NCBI RefSeq assembly: GCF_000002595.2
Contig: NC_057009.1
Location: forward strand, 5,287,283-5,351,282
DNA from: Chlamydomonas reinhardtii
Lineage: Eukaryota > Chlorophyta > Chlorophyceae > Chlamydomonadales > Chlamydomonadaceae
Reading direction: 5' to 3'
Length of the DNA: 64,000 bases
A program made the translations under genes and the position numbers. How positions within the stretch are numbered: position 1 is the stretch's first letter; the number at the start of each line of letters is the position of its first letter. The notes under the pieces are model-generated. The model was not told the DNA's origin and searched no databases. It saw nothing but the letters and a program-made list of their open reading frames with translations. Below, piece after piece: positions 1 to 12,155 of the stretch.

Positions 1-286
1 GGGCGGAAGGGGGCGTGCGCGTGCTTCCTGTGGGTGCTTGTGGCGAGGCAGGCGCGCTGGGGCGCTGCGCCGTGTTGAGATGCAAGGGCGCAGGGTCTGT
101 AACCATGGGTGGGCGAGGGTGTTGTTGCGTATTGAGATGATGAGATCGACACGGGTCCCTGGGTGTTGGAAGCCGACGAACATCTGCGTGCCGGGCACGT
201 ACGACGCCACCCCTGGACCCACCCCCCCTGAATACCATCTCTGACCCATCTCCGTCCCTCGCTGCCAACACCTGGTCAACGCGCAG

Positions 287-474
287 GCATGAGCGCGTAT
301 GCGCAGCTGCAGGAGGCGGAGTTTGCCAGCGAGAAGCAGGGCTACCGCGCCACCACACACCAGAAGTTTGTGGGCACGGGCTACTTCGACCTGGTCAGCA
401 CCGTCATCACCCAGGGCACCTCGTCCACCAACGCGCTCAAGGGCAGCACGGAGGAGGAGCAGTTCCACCACTGA
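287..474 (+). CDS. Last exon of an unknown protein (5' part outside window)
   Basis: The exon starts after a CAG acceptor at 284-286 in phase 1 and runs open to TGA at 472-474. It encodes about 62 residues: a charged start ([18 protein letters not shown]), a middle with [14 protein letters not shown], and a Ser/Thr/Glu-rich end closing in EEEQFHH. I do not recognise the family. Small Thr/Gly-rich tails like this occur in ciliary proteins of this group, but that is only an impression. A TGTAA signal at 1058-1062 would give a 3' UTR of about 580 bases. The 286 bases upstream look like intron. The preceding exons lie left of the window. Confidence 0.6.
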
Positions 475-1057
475 GCGAGCGGCGGCGGCGCGGGCCGGGC
501 GCTCCGGTAGCTGAGGCTGGTGATGTGGGATGTTTTGTGTAGTGGCGAGGCCGCGGCAGTGGCAGTAATGAGGCGGTAGGGGTTTGTGTTACGGGTAGCT
601 AGGGGTAGCTCTGTTGCAGGCAGAGGTGATAGTAGGACAGCAGGTCAGGGGCAGAGGCCGGAGGGGCCGAGTTTGGAGGGCCGCATGTCGCGTGTTGTCG
701 TCGTGTGTTGTTGTAGCGGTGCAGTTGTGTGCAGAACTCATGCGGCGGCAGGCCTGGCCGCACCCGGAATAAGTGTAGGCGAGGTTGCGCATTATTGTCT
801 TGTGCTTCTGCTTCTGGGCTGAACAGGACCGTGTTTTGTTACGACTAACGATTGTTTTGGGAGGACTGTTGCCGGCAGTTGTTTGCCATTCCAGATATGA
901 TGGCAACGACACGCATATGTCTGGCGGCGTTCTCCCGTGTGTGCTGGCGCAATTGCGCTTTGCAAGGCACGCAATATCATTTGGTGATGCAGCAGGATGG
1001 GTGCGCGTTGTCGTTACAAAGGTGTATGGATGGGCAATACACAGCCCTGGCCACGAT

Positions 1058-1062
1058 TGTAA
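1058..1062 (+). terminator. TGTAA poly(A) signal
   Basis: TGTAA is the usual volvocine poly(A) signal. This one is the first after the stop codon at 474 and is the likely 3' end of that gene. Confidence 0.45.
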
Positions 1063-2904
1063 CCGCAACGTAACGACTTGCTCTGGACCCCGGTGAGTCC
1101 CTACCTCCAGGCGAACCCCTAGCAACTCCAAACGTCCCACAAACGCAAGCACCGCATCTTTCAGTCGAGAGCGGGAGACACGCAAGCGCCGAAATACCCC
1201 CACCACTGCATTTCCCCGAACAACTTAGTAGGCAGCTGTCCACGGCCTTCGTAGCTTGCGGATGCGGCCTGCGTCGTGAGGGGCAACCGGGGGGGGGGGG
1301 TGCATTCATGAAGAGCTAAGAAATGGTAGACGGGGGAGGAGCTCCGCACATTCCAGCACCTGCAGATGCAGTGTCGCGCTGGTACGCAACAGATCTGAGG
1401 TGACAGGACATCGCAGGGATGCCTTCACCCCCCTAGCTCTCTACACTCCCTGCCCGACTTACCGAGCAGTGCGGGGGCGGAGGGGGTGGCTGCGATGACA
1501 CGCTTCCTGTGGCAGCTGGCTGAAGTGCGCATGCATATGCGGTGTGTGCAATGTGTGCCTGTGCGGTGCCCCCGTGTGTGACATGCCGTCCATGCAGGGT
1601 GCCGCCGTGCTCATACGTGCCACAGGTCACTGCGGGCCCCATGCCCCGTCCGGCAGCGGCCAGCGCCGCTGCAGCTGCAGCTGCCCGGGGCGGCTGCGCG
1701 CATGTCGGCGCGCCGCCCCAGGGTCTGACACACGGGCAGCAGCCGGCTGCCGGGCAGCTGGGGCTAATCATCACACGGCGGCACCCAGCAACCACACACC
1801 ACCTCACAGCGCAAGCGCGTCCTTGCCAAGCATAGCAGCCATGATGGTGATAGTGGTGGTGGTGTGGGTGCGTATGCGCGAATGCAGGAGGATAGAAATG
1901 AAGTTGGGGTGCACCGCACCACGCGGACAGCTAGTGCAGCCGAGCACAGGCAGGCAGGCCACGTGCACCCGGGGGGCGCAGCGGTCGTGGCGCCACGGGC
2001 GTGTGTGTGGTGGGCGCAACGGCGGCAGCAGGCGCCGACCCGGCGCCGCACGGCCACAGGTGTGCCCGCGTCAGGGTCACTTTGGTTGTTCTCGTCACCG
2101 CCCCGCGCGCACCGCTGCGCGAACAGCGGCGTGCGGGGGCTCGGAGGCCCGCTGATGTTTCGTCACGCGCAGGCATGCCTGTGCATTGCCGTGCAGCTGC
2201 CGAGCCGGCGCCGTGCCACACACGCCGCCACACCCACCCGCCCGCCTGCACGCGAGCCGCCGCGGCGCCCCCGGCACAGCAATAGCCGCCAGCGCCTGCA
2301 CCGGTGCATTCACCAGTCCGCGGGCGCAGGTGCCCGCACCCTGCCTCTGGCTGCCGGCAGCACTACCCAGCCTTAGCGACCCCCAGACCCCCCAAACCGA
2401 GGTGCGGCGCGCAGCGAGGCCAGGGCATCGGGAGATCCTTCTCAGTCCAACTTTCCGATCATCACGCCGAACGAGCGGCGCTCATATTTGGCTCGTCTTC
2501 TCCCATGGCCCGCCCACTGCGCTTGTCGAGGCCGCACCCACGGCTGGGGGAAGGGGTGCCGCGGCGGCCGGGTGCGCAAGCACAACAGCCGGAGGAGCGC
2601 GGGGCCCGCCCCCACCCGCCGCGTCGCCAGCTCAACCTCAGACTGAGCATCCTTGCTTCCTGGTGGTTGCACCCGCCCCAATTCTGGGGTCTCAGATTGA
2701 AAACTCTCGGGACATCACTGCGAAAGAAACGCGTTATGCGATCTCCGCTCAGATTTTGGCTCGGTTGCTTCAGTGATAAGGGGTCATCCTAACAGGAAGC
2801 ATCCAGGACACTGCAATTTGAAAGTATCGCGGCGAAGCAGCAATGTGTGTAGACGGGACAAGAAGTTCGGGCGAGTCGAAAGTTTTCAGGTCATTCCGGC
2901 TCGC
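1063..2904. other. Stretch without a supported gene
   Basis: Only overlapping GC-driven open frames rich in Ala, Arg, Pro and Cys occur here, on both strands. None joins to a second exon by good splice sites in phase, and none resembles a known family. No repeat stands out. Confidence 0.5.
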
Positions 2905-3492
2905 ATGGGGCTGTGCATGGCAGCCTGTGGCAGCAGGCTCCCTGTTCGCGCGGCAGGCGGCATAGGCGTCAAGCCCGTCTGGGGTCATCGCCTCATCGGA
3001 GCGGATGTGTCTTGTGCCTATCGTCTCTTGAGGTCATTTTGCGCTTGGGGAATTTATGGAAGCTGCGCACAACGGTGAGCATCCCAGGCCGGGGCCCAAG
3101 GCCTTGCAAGGCCCAACGTGGCCCAACGGGGACCCGCCAGACCCTGGCTAACCCTGCTGGACCCAGCAACGTGGTTGGTATTGTCCAGCGGAGCGCAGCT
3201 GGGCACACATCATGGAAGGGGCGCGCAAGGGTTGGAAGGGAAGGGAAGGGCTGGGAAGGGAGGGGGGGAGGTGCAGCCGGTGGTGCTGAGCCCGTGGCAT
3301 GTGTGGGGCGCTGCCATTCTAAGCAGAGCTCTGGGGATGGGCGGCAATACGTTTCAATGCACACCGGACATGGCAGGGCTACGCAGAGCCACACCAGTGC
3401 AGACCACGCCGACATGCGGGTTCTCTAGGGGAAGGTGGTCGACATCTATCGTTCCGATGCCCAGCTCGTCTCTTCCACAAAGATGCTTCTGA
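2905..3492 (+). CDS. Weak two-exon candidate gene, unknown product
   Basis: ATG at 2905 opens 56 codons that end at a good donor (GTGAGC at 3075) in phase 2. An acceptor (CCGCCAG, ending 3140) joins in phase to a frame open to TGA at 3490-3492. The joined product would be 173 residues, with no motif I recognise. Exon 2 has a Gly/Lys-rich low-complexity run matching the purine-rich DNA at 3230-3275. There is no TGTAA nearby, and the stop lies in the left arm of a hairpin. This may be chance. Confidence 0.2.
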
Positions 3493-3554
3493 TCGAGTTA
3501 CCGCCCCTTATAGTCAGAACCTGATTGTCAATTAGGGGCGGTAACTCGATCAGA
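3488..3554. repeat. Perfect 21-bp inverted repeat (hairpin)
   Basis: Positions 3488-3508 and 3534-3554 are exact reverse complements, separated by 25 bases. The arm contains GATCGAGTTACCGCCCCT. The local DNA is less GC-rich than its surroundings. It could be a small-RNA hairpin, the ends of a tiny element, or a transcript-end structure. Confidence 0.75.
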
Positions 3555-4149
3555 GACGAGGGATGAAGATTTGGATTTAAAAGCTGTCGGCGAGCTAAAT
3601 CTTCTACACGGAGCATGCATACAGGGCGCTAACTGCCACATAGAATCGCTTTCGCACGCATACCTTCGATTCAACTATAGAACTGACCCGAACACCATCA
3701 GACGCTGAGGTCTGTCATCAATGGCAGCGAAGGCAGCTTTCTAAGCAATTAATCTCATCTTGGATCGAAAGCTTTGGAAATGCAGCGGGTAACGCGGAGC
3801 CAGGCGAAGAAGGTTGGTGCTCGCTGAGCAGGGGCCACGAAGCGACCGTCGGGGGATAGCCGCGGTCGCCGCTTTGATACCTATGAACGTGTACCGCTGC
3901 TGGAACAGTCTAGCCAAAGCATGCTCCTCGCTAAGCCAGCTGCTCGCGCCTTGGAATTTGTAGGTACAGGCGCAGGGGAGCGATGAGTTGGCCAGTTCGT
4001 CGTTTTGGCTGCCCTCCGTGCAGCCCTCGCCCGCTCTACAGGCAAGGACAATGACAAGCACTAGTGGACGTTGGTCAGTTGGTTGCTCTTGCTAGTGCCA
4101 CCAAGGTTTGACCTGCTCCGTCACACATGGTGGCCCACCAACCTTGCAG
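3555..4149. other. Upstream region of the two-TM gene
   Basis: This AT-richer stretch must hold the promoter and 5' exon(s) of the gene whose first clear exon starts at 4150. Short phase-0 starts are possible (ATGCAGCGG before GTAACG near 3780; ATGAAC before GTGTAC near 3885), but neither is convincing. Confidence 0.4.
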
Positions 4150-7100
4150 GAACAGCCTCTTCAGCCTCTGTCTGCACATGCCACGGGGTCCACTGTCAGC
4201 AGCGGCTCGCGGCACCTGCGCCCGGGCGACTGGCGTGCTGCGGCAGCAGCCGAGACGGGAGGGGGGCCCGTGCAGGCCCCTCCAGCAGACTTCTCGTTTG
4301 CCGTGGACATCACGCCCAACATCGACGATGTGCACTCGCCGGCATCCAGCATCTTCACCGACGGCGCTGCCAGCCCCGCGCTCAACAGCTACAACGGGAC
4401 CCCCAACGCCCTGTCGCCGCTGCGGCCCCGTGTACTGGCGACCAGCTCGGTGCTGGACGCCGCGGCCACGTGGGCTGGCACTCCCGCCACACAAGAAGGT
4501 AAGCAAGACGTCCCATACTCGCTCACCATGCGCTCCGCACAAATGGCATCTCTCAACGGCGCATTGTCACACAACATGCCTTCAGTGTTTGCGGATGGAC
4601 TAGAGACTTATGACTCGCCCCGCTCAACATCCCGTACTCCATCACGTCACCCCACAGGCACGCCGGCGATGGGTAAAGAAGCGGCTCGCGGCGCCCAGAC
4701 CGCTCAGGGCTCGCCCGCGTCGCTCGGCGGTGATGAGGTGTCCTTCACCTGGCAGTCACAGTCGGCCGCCGACGACGAGGACGTGGAGCAGCCCGAGCTG
4801 CCGCAGCCGATGAGTCCCCAGTCGCCCTCTGCCGCACTGCAGCGGATCGGCTCGCTTGGGGAGCTGTCTACTCCTGGCTCTGGCGGCTACAACAGCCCCG
4901 TCATTAACGTGACGATGAAAGAGCAGCAGCCGCCTGAGTCCATCATGCGCTCCAGTGTCACGCACAACCCGCTCTTTGTGGACAGGTGAGCTGCTGTGCT
5001 GCGCACTACAACTTCCCCAGCTTATTCGGTAGAGAGTCGAGTAGGATAGGAAACAGTCCAGTGTAGATATGCTCAGAGGACAGGCAGAAAGCTGAGAGCT
5101 CCGCCCGTTGTCGGTTTCTGTACAGGCCCGCGCCTGTCATGGAGAACGACACTGTTGCGAAGGCCCTGTCACTGACGCCATGCAGCAATGCGGACGACAG
5201 CGGTGCAGCTCGTGAGTCCCGTGGTGACATGGTTCAGCCTGTGCAGCTGCCCGCTGAGCCGCCCAGCCCCATACTGCCGGCCCTGGACCTGGAGACCCCC
5301 CGGCGCAGCATCCGGGGCCTGTCGGCCATGTTCGGCAACACGGGAGCCACCAGCGCAGGTGTCAGCGGCCACAACGCTGCCACCAGCAACAAGCAGCAAG
5401 CCACGCCTTGCTCCGGCTTGAGCCAGCCCAGCTGGGGTGCGGCCCCCGCTCATGCGTCGGCCGCTGAGGTCACGCCCTGCTCGGCGCCCGCGCTGCGCGA
5501 CAGTGTTGCTGATGTCAAGGGTGCTTCCCGCCCGGAGGCGGCGGCCCCTGGTGCGCCGGCGGCCACCTCTCCCAATGCGGGCTCGCGCCGTTCATCGCTG
5601 CAGGTTGACGTGGATGACACCACCGGGCCCCGCAACCTGGACCAGACTCCCCGGAAGACGGGCCGCAGCAGCAGCAGCAAGACAAAGGAGGCGGATGTCC
5701 AGCAGGTCAGCTCGCAGCGCCGCACGTCGCTGTCCAGCGCACCCGCGTCGCAACCCGCAGCGCACAGCAATGTCGCTCAGGCCGGCGCACAGGCGCCTGC
5801 TGCGCCGCAGCCCAAACAGCAGCGGCGGGCTTCGTCGGGTAGCATGCTAATGAGTGCGGCGTCCTGGTTGGCCATTCTACTGTGCGCGGTGCTCATGGCG
5901 TTCAACAACCCGTTCAGCTCCCTGCAGCACCCGGAAAGGTGAGGTCGGTGGGGTGCAAAGAATGCGCGTGCTCGTGAGTGCGGGTCTTCCTGGGGCTTAC
6001 ACAAGCAAGGGTGAGGTGCTATCACACGGGCGATGGAGTGCACGGACACGCTGCCTATGGCCTGTATTGTGCACTCGCAATTCACTTCCTGACATACCGT
6101 ATTGCAGGTTCATCGAGCTGAACAAGCTCGGCCCTGTGTGCTTTCCTGAACCGTTCCCTGGCGCCTGGCTCAAGTGGCCCGCCGCCAGCAGCGTGGCTGC
6201 GCCTAGCAGCCTGACTGCGTCGCCGGCGCTGGACAAACCGGTAGATGCTGTGCAGCCAGGCCTCGTCAGTGACGTCACGCTCCTTACTCCCAGCGCGGAC
6301 ATCGCCGCCGTGGAGTCCGATCCCAGTCCCAAGCAGGAGGTTTCTGTTCAGCTGGAGGCGGTCACGGAGGCGCTGGTGTTGGTGGAGGGCGAGCCAGTTG
6401 CTGAGGTGGCTGAGCCGCAGCAGCCCAGCGCCGCAGAGGCCGTTGTTGAGGAGCCTGCTGCCGAGGGTGTCGTTAGCAGCAGCGCCCATGTGGCTGAGGA
6501 GCCGTTGGTTGTTGGCGAAATAGCAGCTGCGCAGCAACCGGAGTCCGCCCAGGAGGTGCCCGCGCCTCCCACTGCTTCGGGTTCCGCAGAGGCTGATGTG
6601 CAGCCGGCCGAGGAGCTGCTGAATGAGCCAATCGTAGAGGTGGCGGTGGAGCAGGCTCCGCTGGCGAGCGTGCCAAAGACAGCCTTTGTCGATGTGCCCG
6701 CTGATGTGCCCGCTGAGGCTGAATCTGCAGCCAGACAGGCAACGGGCACTGCTGATGCCGCAGACGCCGACGCCCAGGTTGCCGACGTTGTGCCCAGCAG
6801 TGCTGACAGCAGCAGCAGCAGCGAAACTGCCATGGAGCAGGGTCCTCGCCGCTTGCTAGGCTGGTCTCTGGCAGAGCTGTTTATCGGCGTTGTGCTGGCG
6901 TGTGCCGCTGGCGTGGGCCTGGCGCTGGCTGTGGAGCGCTACGGGCTTTATCCGGATGCGCAGCGCGAGGCGGCCGCCGCGGCTGAGCGTGCTGTGGCGG
7001 CTATGCAGCAGGCGCCCAAAGCTGCAGAGGCGGCGCCGGCTGCCCCGTTGCCGCTCACCCCGACCGCCCGCATCCTGAAGCTGCGCACGCCTCTGCGCGC

Positions 7101-7358
7101 AGGTGTGACGTGTGCCGGTGCTCCTGGCTTGTGTACTCACAGTCATGTAGCGATACCCTGTACACCACATTTGTTGATGCAAGATTAATCCCAATTGTGC
7201 GTGTCTTTCATTCAGGTGCCCCATGGTCCAATGAGCGCACGGCGGTGGCATCCGAGGCCGGCTCGGACGTGCACGAGCGTGACGTGCAACGGACGCCTGC
7301 GGGCGCCTTCGTGTGGAAGCAGAACCGTCTCGTCTACGTCGAGGACGGGTTGGAGTGA
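4150..7358 (+). CDS. Unknown protein with two membrane segments
   Basis: Exons 4150-4985, 5126-5938, 6108-7102 and 7216-7358 join in phase to give at least 928 residues; the start exon is unresolved. An optional in-frame intron (GTAAGC at 4499 to CACAG at 4657, 159 bases) would remove 53 residues. The first part is Ser/Pro/Thr-rich with TP and SP motifs, such as LETPRRSIRGLSAMFG. One hydrophobic segment ends exon 2 (SWLAILLCAVLMAF). A long Ala/Val/Glu-rich acidic stretch follows, then a second hydrophobic segment (FIGVVLACAAGVGLALAV), and the tail ends VYVEDGLE. No family is recognised. It is probably a membrane protein with large disordered regions. A TGTAA at 7826 is the likely 3' end. Confidence 0.75.
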
Positions 7359-7823
7359 AGCGACAGGGTAGATGCTTCGCTGTGTGGAAGGGACGTGCGC
7401 GGGGCACACCCATCAGCACCGTTTCTTTGCTTGGTACGCTTTTGTAGGCGAAGGCTTATGCCGTGATGGGGTACTGGGGCATCACGGCTGGAGATGATGA
7501 CACCAAGCCATATCCAAGCTCTCACAATGAAGAATGCGAAGAGGGGACCATGGTCAACGGCCGCTTGTGCTTCGAGGACGTGGGCAAGGCTCATGGGTTT
7601 AATTGGGTGCATGCGATTGTGCAGCTCCATTCGAGTGCAACGAAGGGCGACTCTCTGCCGTGTATGCTAGCAGGCTGGCGGTGGTTGCGGATAGAGAACA
7701 GTGACCGATGTACTAAGTGGTACACAGTCAACGCGAAGGCGCACGCAACCGCCACCTTAGAATTGGCTGCGAGCCTGCGACCGCATGCGGACACCGCAAC
7801 GATTGGTAAAGCATGTGCATGGA

Positions 7824-7905
7824 TGTGTAATGGGACAGGGTTCAGGCAGGTTGGCAAGGTCCCTTAGGGTGCAGCTGACGCCCGTACCCCAAGCAGCATG
7901 TGCAT
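7824..7905 (+). repeat. Dispersed 75-bp repeat, copy 1
   Basis: About 75% identical by eye to 27220-27300. Shared blocks in the same order are ATGGGACAG, AGGCA, GTTG, TCCC, TAGGG and AGCTGA. A shorter copy lies at 23068-23112 in a hydrolase intron. This copy spans the upstream gene's poly(A) signal. Confidence 0.5.
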
Positions 7906-7918
7906 GGACTATGTTACA
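7826..7918. terminator. Facing poly(A) signals of convergent genes
   Basis: TGTAA on the plus strand (7826-7830) and on the minus strand (7914-7918) lie 83 bases apart, so the two transcripts would end almost back to back. Confidence 0.45.
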
Positions 7919-8839
7919 GCGCCCTCGCCAGCGGACTGGTACACCGGCTTACGGCTCCGCAGGGACATCTTGCTTTGACAGTGGGGCTTCGTTGACCCTC
8001 GCCCTCACCACATTCCCACACAAATAATACGTTAGAATTGCGCCTAGGACCGGCAGCCAGCCCGGGCGGTGTAAGAGGGCTACAACATGCAGTTCCCAAC
8101 TTCCAAGCGCACAATTTGTCGCCACACGCATACCCAAGCTGCAGTCCTTCCGGCCTTCAGCTTTCGGCACTGCCTGCAAATCGTCAACCGGTATTGCAGG
8201 CAGCCTCCGCAATTCCAAGCTTCATCCAACACAAACACCTCATGCCATGCATTGTCAAGCATCTGCCGCACATGCGGAATACGGCGCAACTCATATGTTA
8301 CGATGTAACTGACCCCCAACAACTTTGCAGTTCTGTTGGGTGCCAGTTCAGGTTTAATGCCTGCTTCCAACATCTGGGCCATCAAGCAAAGGAGGCCACA
8401 ACCGTCTCAACTGCCTGGCTAATCCCAAACATGCATTCCTTAGGCCACGAAACCATCACAGCCTGCATCCCGTCCCGCCACAACGAAGTTCCAAGCGAGC
8501 AGCGGCGCACTCCGTGCTGTACCCGCTTGCATGCGTATCCGCCCCCAGTCCCTCCTTCCCACCAGCCAGAGCCGAGCTGTGCACGCCAACAAGACAGTCA
8601 TCTCACAGCATCCTCTACGCAGCCTAATGAGTCATGGATATGCACATTTACCGACAAAACCTGAGAAGGAGCAGTCTAACATACCCAGCCCCCACAACCG
8701 GACGACTCCTGCATCCCCCTCTTTCCAATCAACCTTGCAAACAAGGTTACTATCGTGCGTCTGCGATACCTAGCGTTGGCGCCCTGTGATCGCCTGTTGC
8801 GGCGACGGGCTGTCACACCCAAAACTGCCCCCTCCCCCT

Positions 8840-11824
8840 TCACTTGGCCATTAGCTCAGGGTGCGTGTTGCTCTGCGCGCTCAGTGGCCGCTCACGGCGG
8901 CTGCCGCTGAGCAGCCCCTGCGCGTGCGCGGGCGGTGACGCGCCGTGCGGGTGCGCGTGCTGCCCCGCCTGCCCGGCCGCCGCAGCAGCTGCCGCCAGGG
9001 AACCGCTCATGGGTCCGCTTAGCCCGCCGCTGAGCACGCGGTCGAACGAGTTGTTGGTGCTGGAGGGGCTGCGGCTGTAGATGCGCATCCCGCTGTGGTT
9101 CACACGTGGAAATGGTGGGCACGCGTCAGTGGCAGTACTGATGAGCCAACATTGAGCATGCACAGCCCATCCAGCCTCCGAAAGGTGCCCCATGCCGCAT
9201 GTTGCTTCATCATTGCGACTCTGCTCTTCTGTGCAACTCACTCTCCGTGTTGGAGTTCCGACGCTGTGATGCCCAGGTCTCTGAGCGTGATACCCTTCAC
9301 CTCCATCTTCGACTCAATCAGGCGCAGGTTGAACACCACCGCCTCCAGCCGCCGCTGCAGCTTGTTGGTGATGCTGCGCACACATCCCGGCAAAGGCACA
9401 CCGGTGAGGAAACGGCAACTCCGAGACATTGCCCGTCAGCTGCATGACCCCAAGCCCCACCCTTCCGTATGACAAGCCTGTTTGTGCTCTGACCAACCCG
9501 CCAACAGCACATTCACCCGGCGCACCTCTCCTCCTCCATCTCCAGCATGTTCTCCAGGTTGACCTTGTCCTGCGGGGGCGGAGCCGCAGGCAACCACAAC
9601 ACACACACCGTCAGTCCCTGGGCGTGCTCGTTTTTTAGCTCCCCGCCACCAAGACATCCCAGCTTGCGGCTCCTGTGTGCTCCTGGCCTGGTCCCGCCGC
9701 CCCCGCCCCAGTGCGCTCACCTTGTTGAGCTTGTCCACTGACGCACCCAGGTCCGCCACCTGCGCCACCACCGAAAAGACACCATCCACGCCATTCGACG
9801 TGATTGCTTGTGTGGCCACTTAGCTTGCGCACAGCCCAGCCGCGGTCTTTACGCATGCCCCGCATCTCCCGCCCGGCCCGAACTGACTACAACCTAGCAC
9901 TGGACGTCGGACCAAGTGTTACAGCGGCTCCGGCCGAACCTCCACCATTCACTCCAGTCGCTGCTGCTACAGCCTGCACTCTCACCGTCCGCTGCAGGTC
10001 CGCCTTCTCCTGTGAGGTGCAAGGCAGGGCGCACGTGCACATAACAGTGGCGCATTCAGGATGCGGCATGATTTTCTGCTGTGCCGTAGCCCGCATGACG
10101 CCTCGTCATTGTGCTCCACCGCGGCTCGTCCAGCCCGTCATCATAAGTCCCTGCGCCCCCTCTCAGCACGCATCTACTAGCGCCCCAACTGCTGTTGGCG
10201 CCAGCAGCACGCGCCACTGTCCCTCGGCACTGCACGCGCACCTTCTGCAGCGACAGCTTGTCACTTGCCAGCTTGTCCACCTGCTTCTGCAGCCGGTTCA
10301 GAATGTACTCTTGCTCGCACTCCTGTGGTTGGCGCGGGCGGCGACGAGCGTGAGCAGGTGATAGCGACCACGAACGGACGTGAACGACATGTAGGTGCTG
10401 CAGCGTGCATGGATGGCTGTTTGCCCATGTGCACACCCAGAATGCGGTGCGTACGACCAACCCACCGCCAGTGTCGAGACAGAATGACCCGCACCCCGTC
10501 CCGCCCAGCCAACTCACCAGCTGGTTCTCCAGCTCCACCTTCTCGCTCATCAGCTTGCTCTTCTCCTGCAGTTGCAAGCGGACACAACTATCATGCGAGG
10601 TACCTTCTGAGCACCCACGGTTTCAAAGCAGACCATCCGGACGATGCAGTGCGGCTTCCTACAAGCGTGGAAGCGTTTCTGGCGTTCCGCTTCTCATCCC
10701 ATCCATTCTTGCATACGCTTGTCCAAGCCAACCTACCACACTGAGCTGCTCAATGGCCTTGCGCAGCTTGTTGACCACGTACTCCTGCAGAGGCAAGTGT
10801 GTGGGGAATCTGAACAGAGCGAGCGTAACGGAACCGTCCCCGGTCATGCACATAGCCGCCATGTTTCTGCATTGTTGGACTGCGCTTGCACATGCTTGAG
10901 TAGGCCCCGCTGGCAAAGCACTGCTGGCAGTACACCGGTGCCCGCCGCCTCCACGCGCTGCGGACGACCGCACCTGCTCCGCCTCCAGCCTGTTCTCCAG
11001 GTCCACCTTCTCCTTGGCCAGCTGCAGAAGTGAACGCAGTACCACATATGCTTCAACCATGGATGCCGGGGCCCATGCATGAAAGAGGGGCGCTATCCGA
11101 TAGGCCGCGGGCATAGGCTTCCTACCACAGCCAGCGCAGGCGGTAGCACGCCACCCGGCAGCACCCTTCGGTTAGTATCCCCGCCTCAGATCCGCACCTT
11201 ATCCAGCCGCTTCTGCAGGGTGTTGGTCAGGAATTCCTCCTCTTGCGCCACCTGCCGCGGGAGGGAGAAACAGCGTCAGAACTCCGGCCCTCGACCGATG
11301 GCACCAAATCTGAGTCGAATTATGCGGACTGTGAGTTGCCGTCCAGACTCCACGCCCCACCTCCGAGGCAAGCACCGCCTTCTCCCGTTTGAGTTGGTCC
11401 AGGCGCTTCATCAGCTTGTTGGTGATGTACTCCTCCTCTTGCTCAATTTGCTTTTGCTGCGGGCACCAAAACGCCAGTAAGAAACTCAGAGTACAAGCCT
11501 CACTGCAGTTGACACATGCAGCCTTCCTGAGAGCTCTGCGGCTCCGCTGGCTGCCCAGTCAGGTCCCCTCCCGACACCGCCAGACGCACCACCGCAATGT
11601 TGTGCTCGCGAGCGAGCCTGAGATCCTCTGCAAGACCATCTGCTCGCCGGCGCTCGTAGTCCGCCTGCAACAGGGCGCGTCACCAGCGAAAATCGTCGCG
11701 GAAAGTTCTTTGGTGCTAGCCGGCTGGCAGTACGCCCCCGCCATCCTTGGTCACCGACCTGGTCCTTGAGCTTCTTGTATTTCACCAGAAGCTCCTCCTT
11801 GCTAAGGGCCGCAAGGTCCTCCAT
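8840..11824 (-). CDS. CCDC6-like coiled-coil protein
   Basis: Thirteen exons on the minus strand: 11759-11824, 11590-11664, 11361-11456, 11198-11251, 10974-11021, 10740-10784, 10518-10565, 10242-10322, 9986-10009, 9721-9759, 9526-9569, 9242-9373 and 8840-9092. They give 334 residues from ATG at 11824 (MEDLAALSKEELLVKYKKLK). The coiled coil repeats a module of the form E-E-(Y/F)-x-x-N-x-L-x-K-x-(L/V/I)-D-x-L, for example QEEEYITNKLMKRLDQLKRE, ECEQEYILNRLQKQVDKLAS and MEEESITNKLQRRLEAVVFN. This is the hallmark of the CCDC6/DUF2046 family. The end is Ser/Ala-rich (SPSSTNNSFDRVLSGG), as in animal CCDC6. All but the last few introns are phase 0, so modules match exons. It shares a short promoter with GET4. 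Its role in algae is unknown. Confidence 0.88.
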
Positions 11825-12155
11825 AGTTCTAGGGCGAAACTAGGGTGCTAGGCGGGGGAAGGTCGCTGCTATATCATTAATTTCTCTGTTAAGGGGTTAA
11901 AGGTTGAAAACGTCAAGAACTGCAAAACTGGGATGCCCGAGACGAGGACAGCGGGTGGGGTTCCATTGCATTGCAATGGCCCTCCCGTCAGTTGTCAAAT
12001 GTATGGGCGCTAGACATAGATCTGGTGCAAGTCCAGCATATCACAACCTCTGGGCTGCAAGTTCACGCCCGCACACGTCCGCACACGGCTTTTCCTCCCC
12101 GCGGTACCACACTGTTCCGCCTTAATACTTCGCAAGGGGAGCACAGCTGAAACAA
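11825..12155. promoter_or_regulatory. Bidirectional promoter: CCDC6-like gene and GET4
   Basis: Only 331 bases separate the two divergent ATGs. The left part is AT-rich (ATTAATTTCTCTGTTAAGG near 11876). No clear TATA box is seen. Confidence 0.6.

Larger units (their letters stand above)
7359..8839. other. Tail-to-tail 3' UTRs of two convergent genes
   Basis: No coding evidence on either strand. TGTAA at 7826-7830 serves the plus-strand gene on the left. TTACA at 7914-7918 (TGTAA on the minus strand) serves the CCDC6-like gene on the right, giving it a 3' UTR of about 920 bases. Confidence 0.55.
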
